From Apiospora phragmitis (Eukaryota > Ascomycota > Sordariomycetes > Amphisphaeriales > Apiosporaceae), in contig JAQQWL010000007.1 of assembly GCA_038363925.1 (NCBI GenBank), forward strand, positions 930,001 to 994,000: a stretch of 64,000 nt of DNA, given 5' to 3'. The notes below the pieces were generated by a model. The model did no database searches, was not told the origin of the DNA, and saw only the letters and a program-made list of their open reading frames with translations. Made by a program: the position numbers and the translations under genes. This document shows positions 23,211 to 34,780 of the stretch, in pieces; position 1 is the first letter of the stretch; every line of letters starts with the position of its first letter.

Positions 23211-25007
23211 CTATGTCCTGGACAAGTCTTCGCCCACTGTGTACCCCCTCGCAACACCACTCCTCCCCTCCTCGACAGCCGTGCTCTCCTCGTCCTCTAT
23301 ATCATCGGTCGTGTTATAATCGCTCCCCAGACCCTGCCAGGTACGCTGGGAGCGTAGGAACTCGGCACCTGGGCTCACGACCCCGTTGACCGTGGCCAGC
23401 TCCCCAAACTTCCGCTGTACCAGTGCTGCGGACGGTTCTTTTCCTCCCTTAGAAGCGTCTCCTTCCGCCGGGGATGTAGATGCGTCATTCTTCTTCGCGC
23501 TGCGAACGGCGACCCGCATGGGCCGGCTATGGCTAACCAGCTTGCCCGTCCTCCAATCGAACTCGGGGGGTTCTGACTCCTCCTCGTCAACACCACCTTC
23601 GACATCTTGGGGTATCTCATCTTCAGCTTCTCTTTCCGGCCTGTCGGCGGCTTGTTCTTCGGCATCCTTTTCCGCCTTGGATTCTGCCTGAGACGCCACT
23701 CCTTCTATGCCGCCCCACCAGCTGCCATCCCAGATTCGCTTGTCATCCCCGGCCAAGGCCAAGGCCAACTCGAAAGGTGTGATGACGGGCTTGTACATAC
23801 CATCTGACTCTACAAGTCCGCTCTCCCAGCATCCAACGACCACCCAACCATCCATTTCGGCGAAGTTGGCCAGCTTGGCTGGATTCAGCTTCCCGACCAC
23901 AATGGTATAGCTCTTTTTACCGGCTGCAGCTATCTGGTCCTTGAGAAGGGCAATTGTAGGAAGGTAGTTCTTCACAGATAGGGTGTTGACCAATATTCCG
24001 ATGATGGATGCGGACGCAAACCGAACGACCAGGCCATAGCGGCGACGCAGAAGAGCCGGCGCAGAAGAAGGATCGATTATGTCCGATGTTGTGCTGTAAG
24101 GGGAATCGGGAGTTGGATATATGCGGAGAGATGCCAGTCTGGAGGACAAAGTTAGGAGTAGGGATGTGGGTGGTGTCGAGATGTGAAAAAGGTGGCATGC
24201 GCTCAAGTCAACCTCCGGCTTGGCGTCCTCCTCTTGTTCATTTGGCTCTGTTGATCCTTCCTCCAAAATCACTTTCCTGTTGGGTATGCTAGCGGCGGGG
24301 TCCCTCACGATCTCGGTGCCCATGACTCCAGTATAGCCCATGTCGCGTAGCCTCTCACAAAAAAATGTAACGTGTTGCTGAAACATGACATCAGCCATTA
24401 TAACCACTTTGATATCCTTTTCCGGGAACTCCTTTCCGAAGGATTCGACAATGGCGTCGTAGTCTAGCTTCTGTTGGGTGAAGACGTAGATAACCGGCAG
24501 CCGCGAAGTCGGGCTTAGACACGAGCGTCCGTAGTGTATTACACCTTCGGCGTCTGCATGCTCGGCGGCGATCTCGTCGACACAGCACGCGCTGTAGGAA
24601 GTATCGGCCAGGATGTATAATCGCGTCTCTCGGCTCTCGGCTTTGGCGCTCTCGCTTTTCGTGGTCAAGTCCATCTCGAGTGGCTGCTGATGCTCTTGTG
24701 TAGGCTTTTCCTTGACCTCGTCGTCCCTCGCAGCCGGCCGCGCAGGCAGCTTAGCTAACTCTTTCTCCAGTAAACCCAGGACACGCGGGCCGTCGGGAAG
24801 CATGGCATCGGGGAACTGCAATGCGACGCGCCGCCAGCCTCGCTCTGCTATCTCGGACGCGGTGCGCCTGATTTCGTAGACTTCGAAGAGTTCATCGTCG
24901 CTGATGGTCCGTCGCTCGGCCCGTGCGGTCTGGGTGGAGGGGTCTTCGTCGAATGTTTGCTCGGCAGGCGTAGAAAGCACCGGAGGCGCGCTGAGATCTG
25001 AAGCCAT
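23211..25007 (-). CDS. DPH2: Diphthamide biosynthesis protein 2 (Dph2)
   Basis: Partner of Dph1 in the first step of diphthamide synthesis, transfer of the 3-amino-3-carboxypropyl group of S-adenosylmethionine to a histidine of elongation factor 2. Intronless, 598 residues. Landmarks: RRVALQFPDAMLPDGPRVLG near the start, ADTSYSACCVDEIAAEHADA and VIHYGRSCLSPTSRLPVIYV, the second cysteine region WVVVGCWESGLVESDGMYKP with VITPFELALAL, and the C-terminal LRSQRTWQGLGSDYN. An acidic low-complexity insert separates these last blocks. Start chosen at 25007 (MASDLSAPP); a longer frame to 25040 would need TTG. Housekeeping, intact. Confidence 0.95.
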   Translation of the reverse strand: MASDLSAPPVLSTPAEQTFDEDPSTQTARAERRTISDDELFEVYEIRRTASEIAERGWRRVALQFPDAMLPDGPRVLGLLEKELAKLPARPAARDDEVKEKPTQEHQQPLEMDLTTKSESAKAESRETRLYILADTSYSACCVDEIAAEHADAEGVIHYGRSCLSPTSRLPVIYVFTQQKLDYDAIVESFGKEFPEKDIKVVIMADVMFQQHVTFFCERLRDMGYTGVMGTEIVRDPAASIPNRKVILEEGSTEPNEQEEDAKPEVDLSACHLFHISTPPTSLLLTLSSRLASLRIYPTPDSPYSTTSDIIDPSSAPALLRRRYGLVVRFASASIIGILVNTLSVKNYLPTIALLKDQIAAAGKKSYTIVVGKLNPAKLANFAEMDGWVVVGCWESGLVESDGMYKPVITPFELALALAGDDKRIWDGSWWGGIEGVASQAESKAEKDAEEQAADRPEREAEDEIPQDVEGGVDEEESEPPEFDWRTGKLVSHSRPMRVAVRSAKKNDASTSPAEGDASKGGKEPSAALVQRKFGELATVNGVVSPGAEFLRSQRTWQGLGSDYNTTDDIEDEESTAVEEGRSGVARGYTVGEDLSRT

Positions 25008-26264
25008 GGGAAGACTATATTCAAAAAGGCACTGTCGCAAAGAATACGATTTGCGAACCGTGAAATCGCTGTATGGAGGGGCACTCAGAATAATTTTACT
25101 GAGCTTCGTCGTGGTGGGGGCGGGGTAGCTGCGCTGCTGGATGCGACAGAGCTTTCGTCTGCCAAATCTAGGGGTCCATCATGGATGGCTACCTCGCATT
25201 TGAACAAGGGAAATCTACATACTTCAATTAGGCATCGTATTTGTTGATATACTCTACAGGAGTTGATTTGCGTGGACTGTATGAAGAAAAAGGCAAGACC
25301 GCGATTTCGTAATTCTAATCTTCTTATCGTCTACTCGGGTCGCAAATGCAGAGCCATTGATTGGCCTGAATTCCCTTTCTGCCATGCCTGGTATCATCAA
25401 GGTTATTATGGCTGCCATCCTTTTACTACTAGAAAAGCCGTTCCATGTTCGTTGCTATCTGAGATAGCCACTCCCGGCGCCGTTCGTACTACGTCCATGA
25501 ATATCCTCAAAAGGCATTCCGCGACTGTATTGCGGCTGAGCGAATCTCCCACTTCTTTCCATCTTTGTCACAACCTCGGCCGCTTCTCAGCCGTTGGTGG
25601 GGGTGCTATTGAGACAGATCACACCATGAATGGAGAAATAGATTTACCACATACACCACCCCGTTTGTATATATCGGATCATGTAGTACCACATTGCACA
25701 CACCAACTTAGCTCAAGAAGAATCGTACACAGAGAAACATGGTAAACGTCAGATCTCGCTGATCTTGGCTGGAGTTGGACCCCCTGTTTACCCCTCCTCC
25801 GCCATGCCTATACCCGCGAAGACACCAGTTGAAGGCCTCGAAGTTGTACCGAATCTGTTCAGCTACGAAAACGAGTCATATAGATGGCCGACGATTGGCT
25901 ATTAGGCATAAAAGCCGAAAAGCCATTACAGTTGATGCTAGGATACACCCCTTGGAACAATTCCTGCGGTGTTATGGGAAACGCCGAAAGAATTCCATCG
26001 GCCCTTTGACAAAGCATCGTCTCCCATACAATAACCGGGGCGCATCAATAACTCGGGAACTGGCGTGTTACGTTTGCAGATATAAAGTCAAGGCAGGGCA
26101 TCGCCTTTCCCACGTGGTGTGTTCAACTCGAGCCACTTAGTTACACTCCATCCATTAGAATATATCTGAGATTTAAAAGTTAATCTTCCACTCCAAAAAA
26201 ACATCAAACCACCAACCACCAACCACCAACCACCAACCACCTACCTACGTCATCGTCAGTCACC
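25008..26264. other. Divergent intergenic region
   Basis: 1.26 kb between Dph2 and the EthD-like gene. A 160-codon frame at 25263-25745 begins with TTG and has no recognisable domain; I do not accept it. The last 60 bp hold a tandem ACC/AACC repeat. Confidence 0.55.
26206..26242 (+). repeat. Tandem 7-mer CCACCAA repeat in a 5' leader
   Basis: Five consecutive near-identical units of CCACCAA lie 23-59 bp before the EthD-like start codon. Such a CA-rich unstructured leader could favour scanning; it is also a slippage-prone minisatellite. Confidence 0.75.
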
Positions 26265-26579
26265 ATGGCTCCCACCCTCGTCAACGTGATGTACCCCGCC
26301 GCGGCCTCCGCCGACTTCAACATGGACTACTACCTCGGCACGCACATGCCGTTCGTCCAGAAGAACTGGGGTCCCCACGGCCTCAAGTCGTGGAACGTCG
26401 CCGTCCTCGACAAGGAGACGTCGGGCTACCACGTCCAGTGCGTCCTGGTCTTCGAGACGGCCGAGGGCTTCAAGACCGCCATGTCCGAGGACAAGGAGAT
26501 CTTGCCCGACGTCGCCAACTTCACCGCCACCAAGCCCAACATTTGGATCGGTGCCGTCACTCGGCAGTGGAGTGCTTAA
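26265..26579 (+). CDS. EthD-domain (dimeric alpha-beta barrel) protein
   Basis: 104 residues, single exon, beginning MAPTLVNVMYPAAASADFNM and DYYLGTHMPFVQKNWGPHGL, a typical EthD pattern (D/Y-Y-x-x-x-H-x-P) of small dimeric ferredoxin-like proteins. In fungi such domains occur in polyketide and quinone metabolism, but stand-alone copies of unknown function are common. Catalytic-candidate residues H27 and P29 are visible. Start is well supported by context CACCATGGCT. No neighbour suggests a pathway. Confidence 0.85.
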   Translation: MAPTLVNVMYPAAASADFNMDYYLGTHMPFVQKNWGPHGLKSWNVAVLDKETSGYHVQCVLVFETAEGFKTAMSEDKEILPDVANFTATKPNIWIGAVTRQWSA

Positions 26580-27634
26580 GGCGCGACGGGAACACTTTTC
26601 GGGAAGGGGTACATCAGAGAGTATATGGGGTCCAATTGGAACCTACAGCGTGGCTATTCGCTGGTGATGGTATCTGCATGCGCTATTGCTGGCTGCAGGC
26701 AATGGTAGTTGGTACCCTGCGGCATGTTATGGGCAGCGCTCTCTTAGCCGGTGCAAAACTCTACGTTTCTTGGGCTGTATTCCGTACGAAATGAGATATG
26801 AAATAATGAAGAGCTTCAGCCACATTGAGCCCACTACCTACGAAGATAATGGAATGAAATATAAGGTGCAGCTACCAATAGCAACCAGTTGTGCCTGAAG
26901 AATAATGCTTCCTTCACAGCATATGCCAATTACATCAATTTTATACCGTCTGGTATCATCCAGGCCACGTTATTGAAGCGGGCGAGATTTCTCAAGGGAC
27001 TGGATTGGGTTCATCCTCGCAGTCAACTCAGGCTTGCTCAGCAAAGTGGAAACTGTAGCTACTTCGCGGTGTAGGTTACCAGGTTCTACCATGTCAGATT
27101 TCTTACAAAAAAAGCAGATTCCCTCTGGCAGCATAGTTTGCTGGATTTCAGCATTCCTTACGAACGTGTCAAAATCGTTCTGGAGTTGATTGCCCCCAAA
27201 GACCACTGTTTGCAACAACAGCACATGATCTGGACAGACGTGTATTTAGATGTGAGCTTCCCTCAAGACCAGCGCCTGATGCATTGAGAAAATATGTCGC
27301 GTACTTCCACAGCACATCAGTTCATCCCTATTCTAAATAAGTACACTTCTGGTTGGACATCGAACAGGTGACAATATTGCCAACAACTTTGGCACCGGTA
27401 AGGAAGCGAGAATACTTTCGCGCCATAATCATACCCAGGCATCGTCGCACCCTATATGGGTAGAGGGAGTTATCACTCAGGAGTTTACACGCGGGAGTCA
27501 CCAGACGACTTTCGGGCAATCAAGATCATATATGGCGCAAAATCATAAACACGATACGGCAGGAGTATATGAGGCCGCTTTCCAAGTAATTACATCGTTC
27601 TTGGTTCAAGATCGCCCGGAGAGAGAAGTCTCCG
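26580..27634. other. Intergenic, no supported gene
   Basis: 1.05 kb without any domain-bearing frame on either strand. Confidence 0.6.
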
Positions 27635-28423
27635 ATGGGAAGTTGTCAAACCGCCCCCATGAGGGAAACGCATGTCTTTTACGAGGTAACAAGGCCCGAG
27701 GGTGCGCCAGCAGTCATGAGAATGCCCAGCGAAACCCGGCCGGGAGAAGTATCAGGGTTTTTGGGGTTAGCCAGGGAGCTCCGAGACTTGGTCTATAGGC
27801 ACCTTCTTCTGACCTCAATGCCGATCTCATTGGGTAATACGAAACACCTTTCCGGTATGGCCGTCTGGAACGAAGAAAAGAAAGAGGTCACCTTCGTGCA
27901 CCCCGCCACTGCGCTACTCCGGGTGAACAGGCAGATTCATACAGAGGCCGCCGCAGTGCTATACTCAGAGAATACATTTAGACCCCGTGACATGGCCGAA
28001 ATTCTAGACGGCTTATTTCTAAACGACATCCGACTGCCTTTAGACAAGGCCAAGCTCATTCGACGCATCCAGATCGTGAGTTGGTGCTACCGCTCATGCA
28101 ACTGCAAAGGCAGCCGATGGGATCTCGGTCTTACCATGGTCGCAGTTCTGCCCTTTTTCAAGGGCTTGAGGAACATTGAGCTACAACCTCAATTCCAACA
28201 ATATCCCTCTCGGATGCCATATGTTGATGTTATCGAGCGCCATATAACCATGATGTTAGAAGGGGTACAGATCGTCAGGCGGGACTGCCCTACTACAAAT
28301 ATTGTCTTTATGGAGCCCGACATCACACTCCTTCGACGAAATTATATCACGTTCAAGGAATTCTTTGGAAGAGAACTCCCAATGTTAACCGCCCGGGAAG
28401 CAAACGGGAGTTGCATGGCTTGA
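27635..28423 (+). CDS. 2EXR/F-box-like domain protein
   Basis: 262-residue protein with the common fungal pattern FLGLARELRDLVYRHLLL near residue 42, followed by a segment with TALLRVNRQIHTEAAAVLYS and ENTFRP. This arrangement (short helix resembling an F-box, then LRVNRQIHxEAxxxLY) is found in hundreds of fungal proteins annotated 2EXR or DUF7730; their role is unknown, with substrate adaptors of ubiquitin ligases one guess. Single exon, ATG at 27635, no lesion. Two cysteines in SWCYRSCNCKG could bind metal, but no motif is established. Confidence 0.72.
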   Translation: MGSCQTAPMRETHVFYEVTRPEGAPAVMRMPSETRPGEVSGFLGLARELRDLVYRHLLLTSMPISLGNTKHLSGMAVWNEEKKEVTFVHPATALLRVNRQIHTEAAAVLYSENTFRPRDMAEILDGLFLNDIRLPLDKAKLIRRIQIVSWCYRSCNCKGSRWDLGLTMVAVLPFFKGLRNIELQPQFQQYPSRMPYVDVIERHITMMLEGVQIVRRDCPTTNIVFMEPDITLLRRNYITFKEFFGRELPMLTAREANGSCMA

Positions 28424-29305
28424 GCGTCGTTTCATTGGCGGCTTGCAGGTATCGGCAGCTTTCAAAAGCCATTCCGGTTGAATAGATGGTATGATATCAG
28501 GAGCATAATATTAAAGTGGCACATAACTTTGACTCTTTCGAAGATGTTTTGTTGTTGCCGTTGTTGGCTTGAATATACACACCATGTGCAGCAACTACGG
28601 TACCTTGCCAGCCGCCCCCGTGTGTCACATGAACGGTGAAACATTCGTCAATACCAGTACATCATTGTTCCAGAGGACTTAGTCTCAGCTGCACGATAAC
28701 CGAAGTATATGAAGAGATACATAAGTACCAAACGAGTAGTCTTCCCAAGGTCCTTGTACATTACACGCATAAGGAGGAGGAGACTCGTCGGTGTACTACT
28801 TACAAGTAACCAGTACCATGCACACTGACATTAGTCCATAACTTGGTACATAAAGTAACTCTTGTTCAGAACAATTCTCATATGACGGCATGGCTTTCAC
28901 ATGTATTTGATCCCATCTCTGCGTTTACAATGCAGGAGGCCGACCAAATGGGGTGATTGCGCGCGGGCCATTTTGGGGAAAAGGGGCATTCGGGAACGAA
29001 GCTTCTTGTCCTTTCCCGCTTCTTAATATCCCCCGTTTGCAGGTTAACAAGAGAACAAACACGAAGGAAACTTTAGATCAAGAAGATTCCCAGTAGATTA
29101 CCACCGAAGAATTCCAGCCTGTTTACGGAAGCAGGAGCATATAAGTATTGCCCCCTTTCCACACGAATCCAAGTTGGCATTTTCTTTTCTCCTCCCATAA
29201 CTTACACAATCTTCACTGGTTCACCAAATAACTACACTGAAACCCTGACATCGCACGATATCTGAAAAATAACAGCATCGCATTTCACATATACCAGACT
29301 ACGAT
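28424..29305. other. Intergenic region upstream of the ISG12-like gene
   Basis: 880 bp. The last 150 bp look like a promoter/leader (CT-rich and CA-rich, with ATATAAGTATTG at about 29139). No coding sequence supported. Confidence 0.55.
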
Positions 29306-29521
29306 ATGTTCTGGTTCCTTCTCCCTGTACTTCCCTTAATTGGCTTCGGGGCCCTTGGCCCCGTTGCAGGTGTGTTCTTTCTTGATGCCGTCATATCTGG
29401 TTTGTTGAATCTAATATACGTCTAAGGGAGCTTTGCCGCCTGGGCCCAATCATTCTTCTTTGGAGCGGCGGTTCCGGCAGGCAGCTGGTTCGCCTTCCTG
29501 CAGGCATGTGGCATGGCTTGA
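29306..29521 (+). CDS. ISG12/IFI6-IFI27-like small hydrophobic protein
   Basis: A two-exon gene too short to show as one open frame: exon 1 29306-29369, intron 29370-29426 (GTGTGT...AAG, 57 nt), exon 2 29427-29521; 159 nt, 52 residues. Exon 1 encodes MFWFLLPVLPLIGFGALGPV and A; the splice completes GSFAAWAQSFFFGAAVPAGS and exon 2 ends WFAFLQACGMA. The pattern GPVAGS-x-AA-xx-Q-S followed by AAVPAGSxFAxLQ resembles the Ifi-6-16/ISG12 family (PF06140), membrane proteins of mitochondria or nuclear envelope in animals and also present in fungi and plants. It is almost wholly hydrophobic and so probably membrane-embedded. Function here is unknown. The acceptor ends AAG, not the commoner YAG, which is the weak point. 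Confidence 0.7.
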
Positions 29522-30688
29522 CCTTTCTCTACCCTACGCCTACAGTCTTCACAATGCGGCATAAAAGGGGAACACGGTGCCTACCTAGATGGAGTTGAAT
29601 GGCGCTGAGCAGTGAGGAAGGACGGAGTGCAGTACGAATACGACATGGGTTTTTTAGCAACGAGTTACATTCGGAGGCTTTCATGACGGATCGTCATCTT
29701 GAACAGTCAAAGGGGCGCGGTCACTGTGGAACCTGAGTTCAATGCGAATTCTCTGTACTTCACCTCAATAAGCAAGGAGGCTTGGGGCATTTGAGACTTA
29801 TGATTTCTGATATCGTACAAAAACATGTTGGTGGTCTCCCTTGGCCAGGATCTCATCGTGTATATACCCTTCCTTATATATGGCTTTTCTGGTACCTGCC
29901 AGGGAAAGATGGTGATGCTTGCTCTTCACATAAGTATCGTAAGATAGATAGATCAACCCACTGAGTGGTCTGAATTCCTCAGAATCGGTGCGGCGCCGTT
30001 CTTCGCCCTACCACGTAGTAAGGAAACCACACATACCGAGTAATCGGTCCGCGGGGACCAACTTGGTGGAACTTGGTACGAGGCTGAGCTGTCCCCAGCC
30101 GATGTTCAGGTCAAACACGTCCGGAGCATATCCGGAGCCGCGACTTGTTAGAACGCAACTCCTCAGGAAGCCACTCCGATTACTCTACCGCGCATAGGGG
30201 CGGAGTTATCATATGGGACTTTTCATTCGGTCCCCGCTCGGAAGACAATGCGATAACACAAGCGCGGGCTGGTAGGATTGTAGCCTAGCTTGCGACGAGG
30301 TGCATTGCCTGGCCCACGCGATGTATGTTCCTCTCACATTACGCTTCCTGGCTGGGCGACCCGGATCGGGATAGGTACGCGATAGCCCAAGAAACTCGTG
30401 ATGCTGGGCCTCACGGTTACGTTGACCCCCTGCCTAAGATACAGGGTAAGATTTCGGAAGCTAGAGCTCAAGAAGTTTCAATGTTCACGCCCACGGGAAC
30501 CGAATTAAGCATGATGACACGACAGTTCCTTGTGCGATCTCTAGTATGTGGTACGGTTGCTCAAAGCAGTGGCCAATATCCCCGGACACGTGTGCGTGGC
30601 TACATGCCTGTAGGGAGACGTGCATCAAGACCACAGGGAAGTATTTCGAACCACCACCGTGTTCTACCAGCAGCTGTAGTTGTTAATC

Positions 30689-30892
30689 ATGATCAACAGG
30701 CCCCAAGTTCAAAGCGTCATCTGCTTCCTGTTTCTTGCCACGGTAGTTCGCTCGGATGTGACCAGAAGGTCCAAATCACATAGCTGCGCACGCACCTCGG
30801 AGGCAAGGCACTTCATTACTGAACTGTCCCGACGTGATGGAGATGCCAAGGCTGTCAGTCAGGATGAGATGCTAGATGCTGTCGATATGTAA
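30689..30892 (+). CDS. Possible small secreted protein (weak)
   Basis: An ATG at 30689 opens MINRPQVQSVICFLFLATVV with RSDV after it, which reads as a signal peptide, then a polar 43-residue tail ending DEMLDAVDM. A GTAAGT donor lies at the stop (GATAT|GTAAGT), so the gene could continue in a second exon that I could not place. No homologue is recognised and the surroundings are gene-poor; the frame could be chance. Confidence 0.28.
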   Translation: MINRPQVQSVICFLFLATVVRSDVTRRSKSHSCARTSEARHFITELSRRDGDAKAVSQDEMLDAVDM

Positions 30893-31442
30893 GTATGTAG
30901 TAAGAACTGTAAGGATTGTTTGCTGCTTGTCGCTTTGACGACAGCCCAAGGTCACCAGGCCTGTAGCCGAGTTTGCTACATCCCTTGAAGCCGGGGCCCC
31001 TGGCAGATGCCATGCGAAGGAAAGACGTTGGCCCTAATTTCAAGTCCCGCCGGTTAGGTACCATTCATTGTCGAAATAACGGATACATGCCAGGCAGATA
31101 GTGTCAACAAGTGTTTACGTAAAGTTGGATTATTCAGTCGAATCGGCTTCATGTGAACTAATAAGGAGATGTGAAATTTGATCCGCAATACTGCGACCCA
31201 TCCCCCAGTTCCCCAGGGTTTCCCAGCGACGCGGGCAATACGGCATGCACGCTTGTAGGGACCAGGGTGCTGCTTGGGGCGGGGTTTAGCGGCCGTCAAT
31301 GATCTACAAAACATTGCGGAGGAGCGCAACGGCTGAATATAGGCAGCTAACCCACTCACCACACACGAAGACATCGAAGATTGGATAGTTTAATTGAATT
31401 GGATTTAATCGAATACCTGGCACGTATGTGTAGTGGACACGA

Positions 31443-31866
31443 TCAATGGCCATTTTGAAGATCGAGGGAGTGATTGCTATAGTCATCATGTGGGGGGTTG
31501 GGGTAGATTCCCTTCATTGATAAAAAATTGTGCCTGCGCCTAGCCCACCGCGATAGCACTATTGCTGACTGCATAAGGTAAGCAAGCATCACGGCCCGGG
31601 GGCATGCGAGGAGGAGCCTATCGGAATAATCACCCACAGTTGCAGCAAATGCAGGTGGCTGTCGCTCGATCATACCGTCATCCAAGAAATATGTATGTGA
31701 TGAGTCGCCTGCGCGCGCCGTCTTTCCAGTGATGCAGTCGGTAAGGGACTCCTCGACGATGGCTGGCGCCCCGATAAAGCTGTTGATCCGGTTCGTGTGG
31801 TTTATTAGTATCGCGGCTGCGCGGGGTGTCTTAGATATATCGCAGCAGACTGAGACATGCTTCCAC
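31443..31866 (-). other. Possible orphan coding exon or relic (weak)
   Basis: A minus-strand frame of about 140 codons without a starting ATG has protein-like composition: TNRINSFIGAPAIVEESLTD, then DSSHTYFLDDGMIERQPPAF and LLLACPRAVMLAYLMQSAIV. It ends at 31443. I do not recognise the family. The overlapping frame that begins MTIAITPSIFKMAIDRVHYT could be a continuation after a frame change. It may be the remains of a gene. Confidence 0.25.
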
Positions 31867-34780
31867 TACCGTTTCAGCGCAGAAAGCCACTGAGTAGGCT
31901 TGGTAGGTTAGACCAAACGGGTTCGTGGCTTGCTTCCCCGTGCTCAGCTCTTCCTTGTGCTATATGTGGCCACATCGCACTCTCCACCTGCATCAAGAAG
32001 AAAAGCCTCCATCACGAACACTCCATCCCATGGCGATTTGGCCTTCAACTAGTGGCGCAAGTCTATGATGTCTGTTTGCTTGAATCGTTTCATTTTGTTT
32101 CATGGGCTGGAAAGTTTGCAATGAATGACGGAAGACCCGAACGAACCGAGCCGAAGTCTCGTGTGGTCTGGCCTACCTAGCGTTTGGTTAGTGCTTGCGG
32201 TTCCTCCCACAGATGGTCCCTGGCATCAAACCACACACACCGGACACGGTTTGCTGCAAGGCAGCGACAGCTTCGCACCCCTCTCTATGGTGTCAGCAAA
32301 TCCTACGCTTCTCCGTCACGTTGCAATGATTTTGGTCGTTTGGGAAACTATCACGGTGAAGCAAACGAAGCGAAACGAGATCGGGCATCGGGAAAAGGAG
32401 AGTTACATCCAGCCCGACCAGATACCACCTGGAGAAGACCGGCATTGGCTTCCGCCACCCGTTGAGAACACCCGAAGACTCTGTCTAGGTGCCATATGCA
32501 GTCAGAACTTGGAGTCCCCGTGGGTGGCTGGATAACTGAATTCGATACTCTTGGGTCTGGCATTCTATGCCCCTTTTGTTTTGTTTTTTACAGGACGAGC
32601 CGCAGACGGCTGGTTTGCTCTATGCAGAGATCGATCTGTGTGGCTTTAGGTCAATATATTTGCTTCCCTGTTAATCGATGGGTGAATGCGAGCAATCTGT
32701 CGTCATGGCTGGCAGCTGGAAAAGCCGAAATCGCCTGTGCGAAGCTAGCATCACCAATGTACGACCAAAATTGGTGTATTTCCTTTTTTTTCGGAGTAGG
32801 TACTGTTCGTCGTCTTACATGGATATACGAAGAAGGCAGGTCGTCGAAATGGAGAATGCGAACATTGAAGATGATGGTGGCCTGAACTCGCTGAGACATT
32901 CCAGAACCCCCGGCCCGCCCGGTGGTACGTTCCTACCTACACCTCTCGTTCCATCGTCTTTCTCTACAGGTACCAAAGCATTCTAGGTTTGGCAAAAATA
33001 CACACTGCGACCTTAATAGTTGCACTTCTTTTCAAATACTGCCACGCGCATTAAAACCTTCATCAGTTCTTCAATTCTAGTGGTTCAAAGGTCTGTCAAT
33101 ATGATGGCCAGTCTTTCCCTGTACCCTGCTTGCCCTGAGAGTTCCGACATCCCTAGCTGCCCAGAAAGCTGCGTAGCATCTGCCTATGTACTGTATTTGC
33201 CTATGTAGCATCCTGGCGCATCCATCCAAAACGGTTAGCGGCCATGCAGCCTACTCTGCCCCGCTACAGTTACAGTCCGACAGTGTCACCCTGGGGTCCG
33301 GGCTCTAACCATTGCTGGATGCTGAAAAGCCCCACGCGAGCACCCGCAGTCGCACAACAACTGGGTTTGTCGTACCACCTGTATTGAGGCTATCCAGAAG
33401 CAGAAGTCGCTTGTGTTTCCTATCAACCCTAACCTCCTGTCCTATCACGATACGATCTTGGGTTTCTTATTCCTCAGCCGTCAAATGATCCCTGGAGAGC
33501 ACGAAAGTGGAGAAGTATTGCGCGCTTCCTTGTGGGTAACCAGGCACGGCACCATCAGTGGTGGAAGCACCTCGTCATTGCTTCTGCTCAGGCGAAATCA
33601 CTTTTCATCGGCTGGCCATTCACGGCTCGCATGGAAGCCCTCGCATAAGCTGATCTGCGTGCCATCGTGAAGTCAACGGTTGGCCGAGGCTGGTCCGAAA
33701 GGCGTTGCGCCTAGAACTCATTTGCCTTCAAGGATCGAAAAGCCACTTCAACTACAACAGTACCCAAAACATACACAGTCAATTGGCGATTATGATAGGT
33801 TTCTATTCTGCCAATGTTGCAATACGACCTTGTTCTCGCCCAGCTGCCGGGGTTCCTTGATAGGACATTTGATTGCCCAATCAGAGATCGATCGGCAGGG
33901 TCCCCAAAAGTATCCGACGTGCTGGATGGGTGCAAATCCTCCAACCATGACAAGTAAGAATGACTCCACCTGTAGCTGGGGATCTTATCAACCGGAGACG
34001 ACATGCATACGGCAAGGATTCGCTACGCTTATTATGCATCCAGTTATTGCGAGATACTAACGAACCTTCTTGTTCAAGGCTCATCGCGTGCCTGGTGATG
34101 CTGTCAAATTGGAGTTGTCGTACATATGTCCAGTTCGTGCCACTCACCCATCCCTCTGGTGGCATAGCGCAAGCACAGAGAGGGAGACATGTTCCCTCAA
34201 CCGCAACGTTGACATTCGCTGCTCTGTCGCATTTTGCTGTACTCTTGTGTTTGCGGCGCGAAACCACTGGTGCGACTGAAATATATGCTTGTTCGCCTTA
34301 CCCTGTCAGAACGGATCAGTACAACCGAAGGTTGGCAAGCTACACAACGCCCAGCCCAACAAAAGCAAATCTTTCACGGCCCCTGGAGTTGACTGATGAT
34401 GATCACTCCGCCAGTACCTGAAACCTTCAGTCTAACGGTTATATAGTCTTTAGAGACTGTCTTAGTTGGAACTCCCTCCAGTTCGTTCCCCAATGTTCCT
34501 CCTTTCGGAAGGCACAGTCTTGTCTTATTGTCTCTCCAAACTATTATTAGACGAAACTGACCAGCACCAGTACCTCCTACGTGGTGGCTTGTATATAGCC
34601 TTTTCGACTGCGACTATTACAGGATTAGACACTTCCTGTAAGCTATCGGCTTTGTTATATCGACCTTCATCGAGACATGCTGGCGCTATAATACTTCCGG
34701 GAAGGTTAACGCTTTGATCAGGAGGACCCCTGAACAATTTCGGTCGACACCCGCACCCACTCGGTGCACTCCAAATCCAA

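Larger units (their letters stand above)
29522..34780. other. 5.3 kb gene-poor stretch
   Basis: Many open frames of 60-153 codons overlap on both strands, none with a recognisable domain. Two weak candidates are listed separately (30689-30892 and 31443-31866). Base composition is more even than in the coding regions, and no transposon ends, long repeats or tRNA are visible by eye. It may be an old, degraded region. Confidence 0.5.

Noticed and set aside
25263..25745. 160-codon frame upstream of the EthD-like gene
   Set aside because: TTG start, no domain, no splice support; likely chance.
33960..34421. 153-codon plus-strand frame
   Set aside because: Overlaps an open frame of similar length on the other strand, and neither shows a domain.
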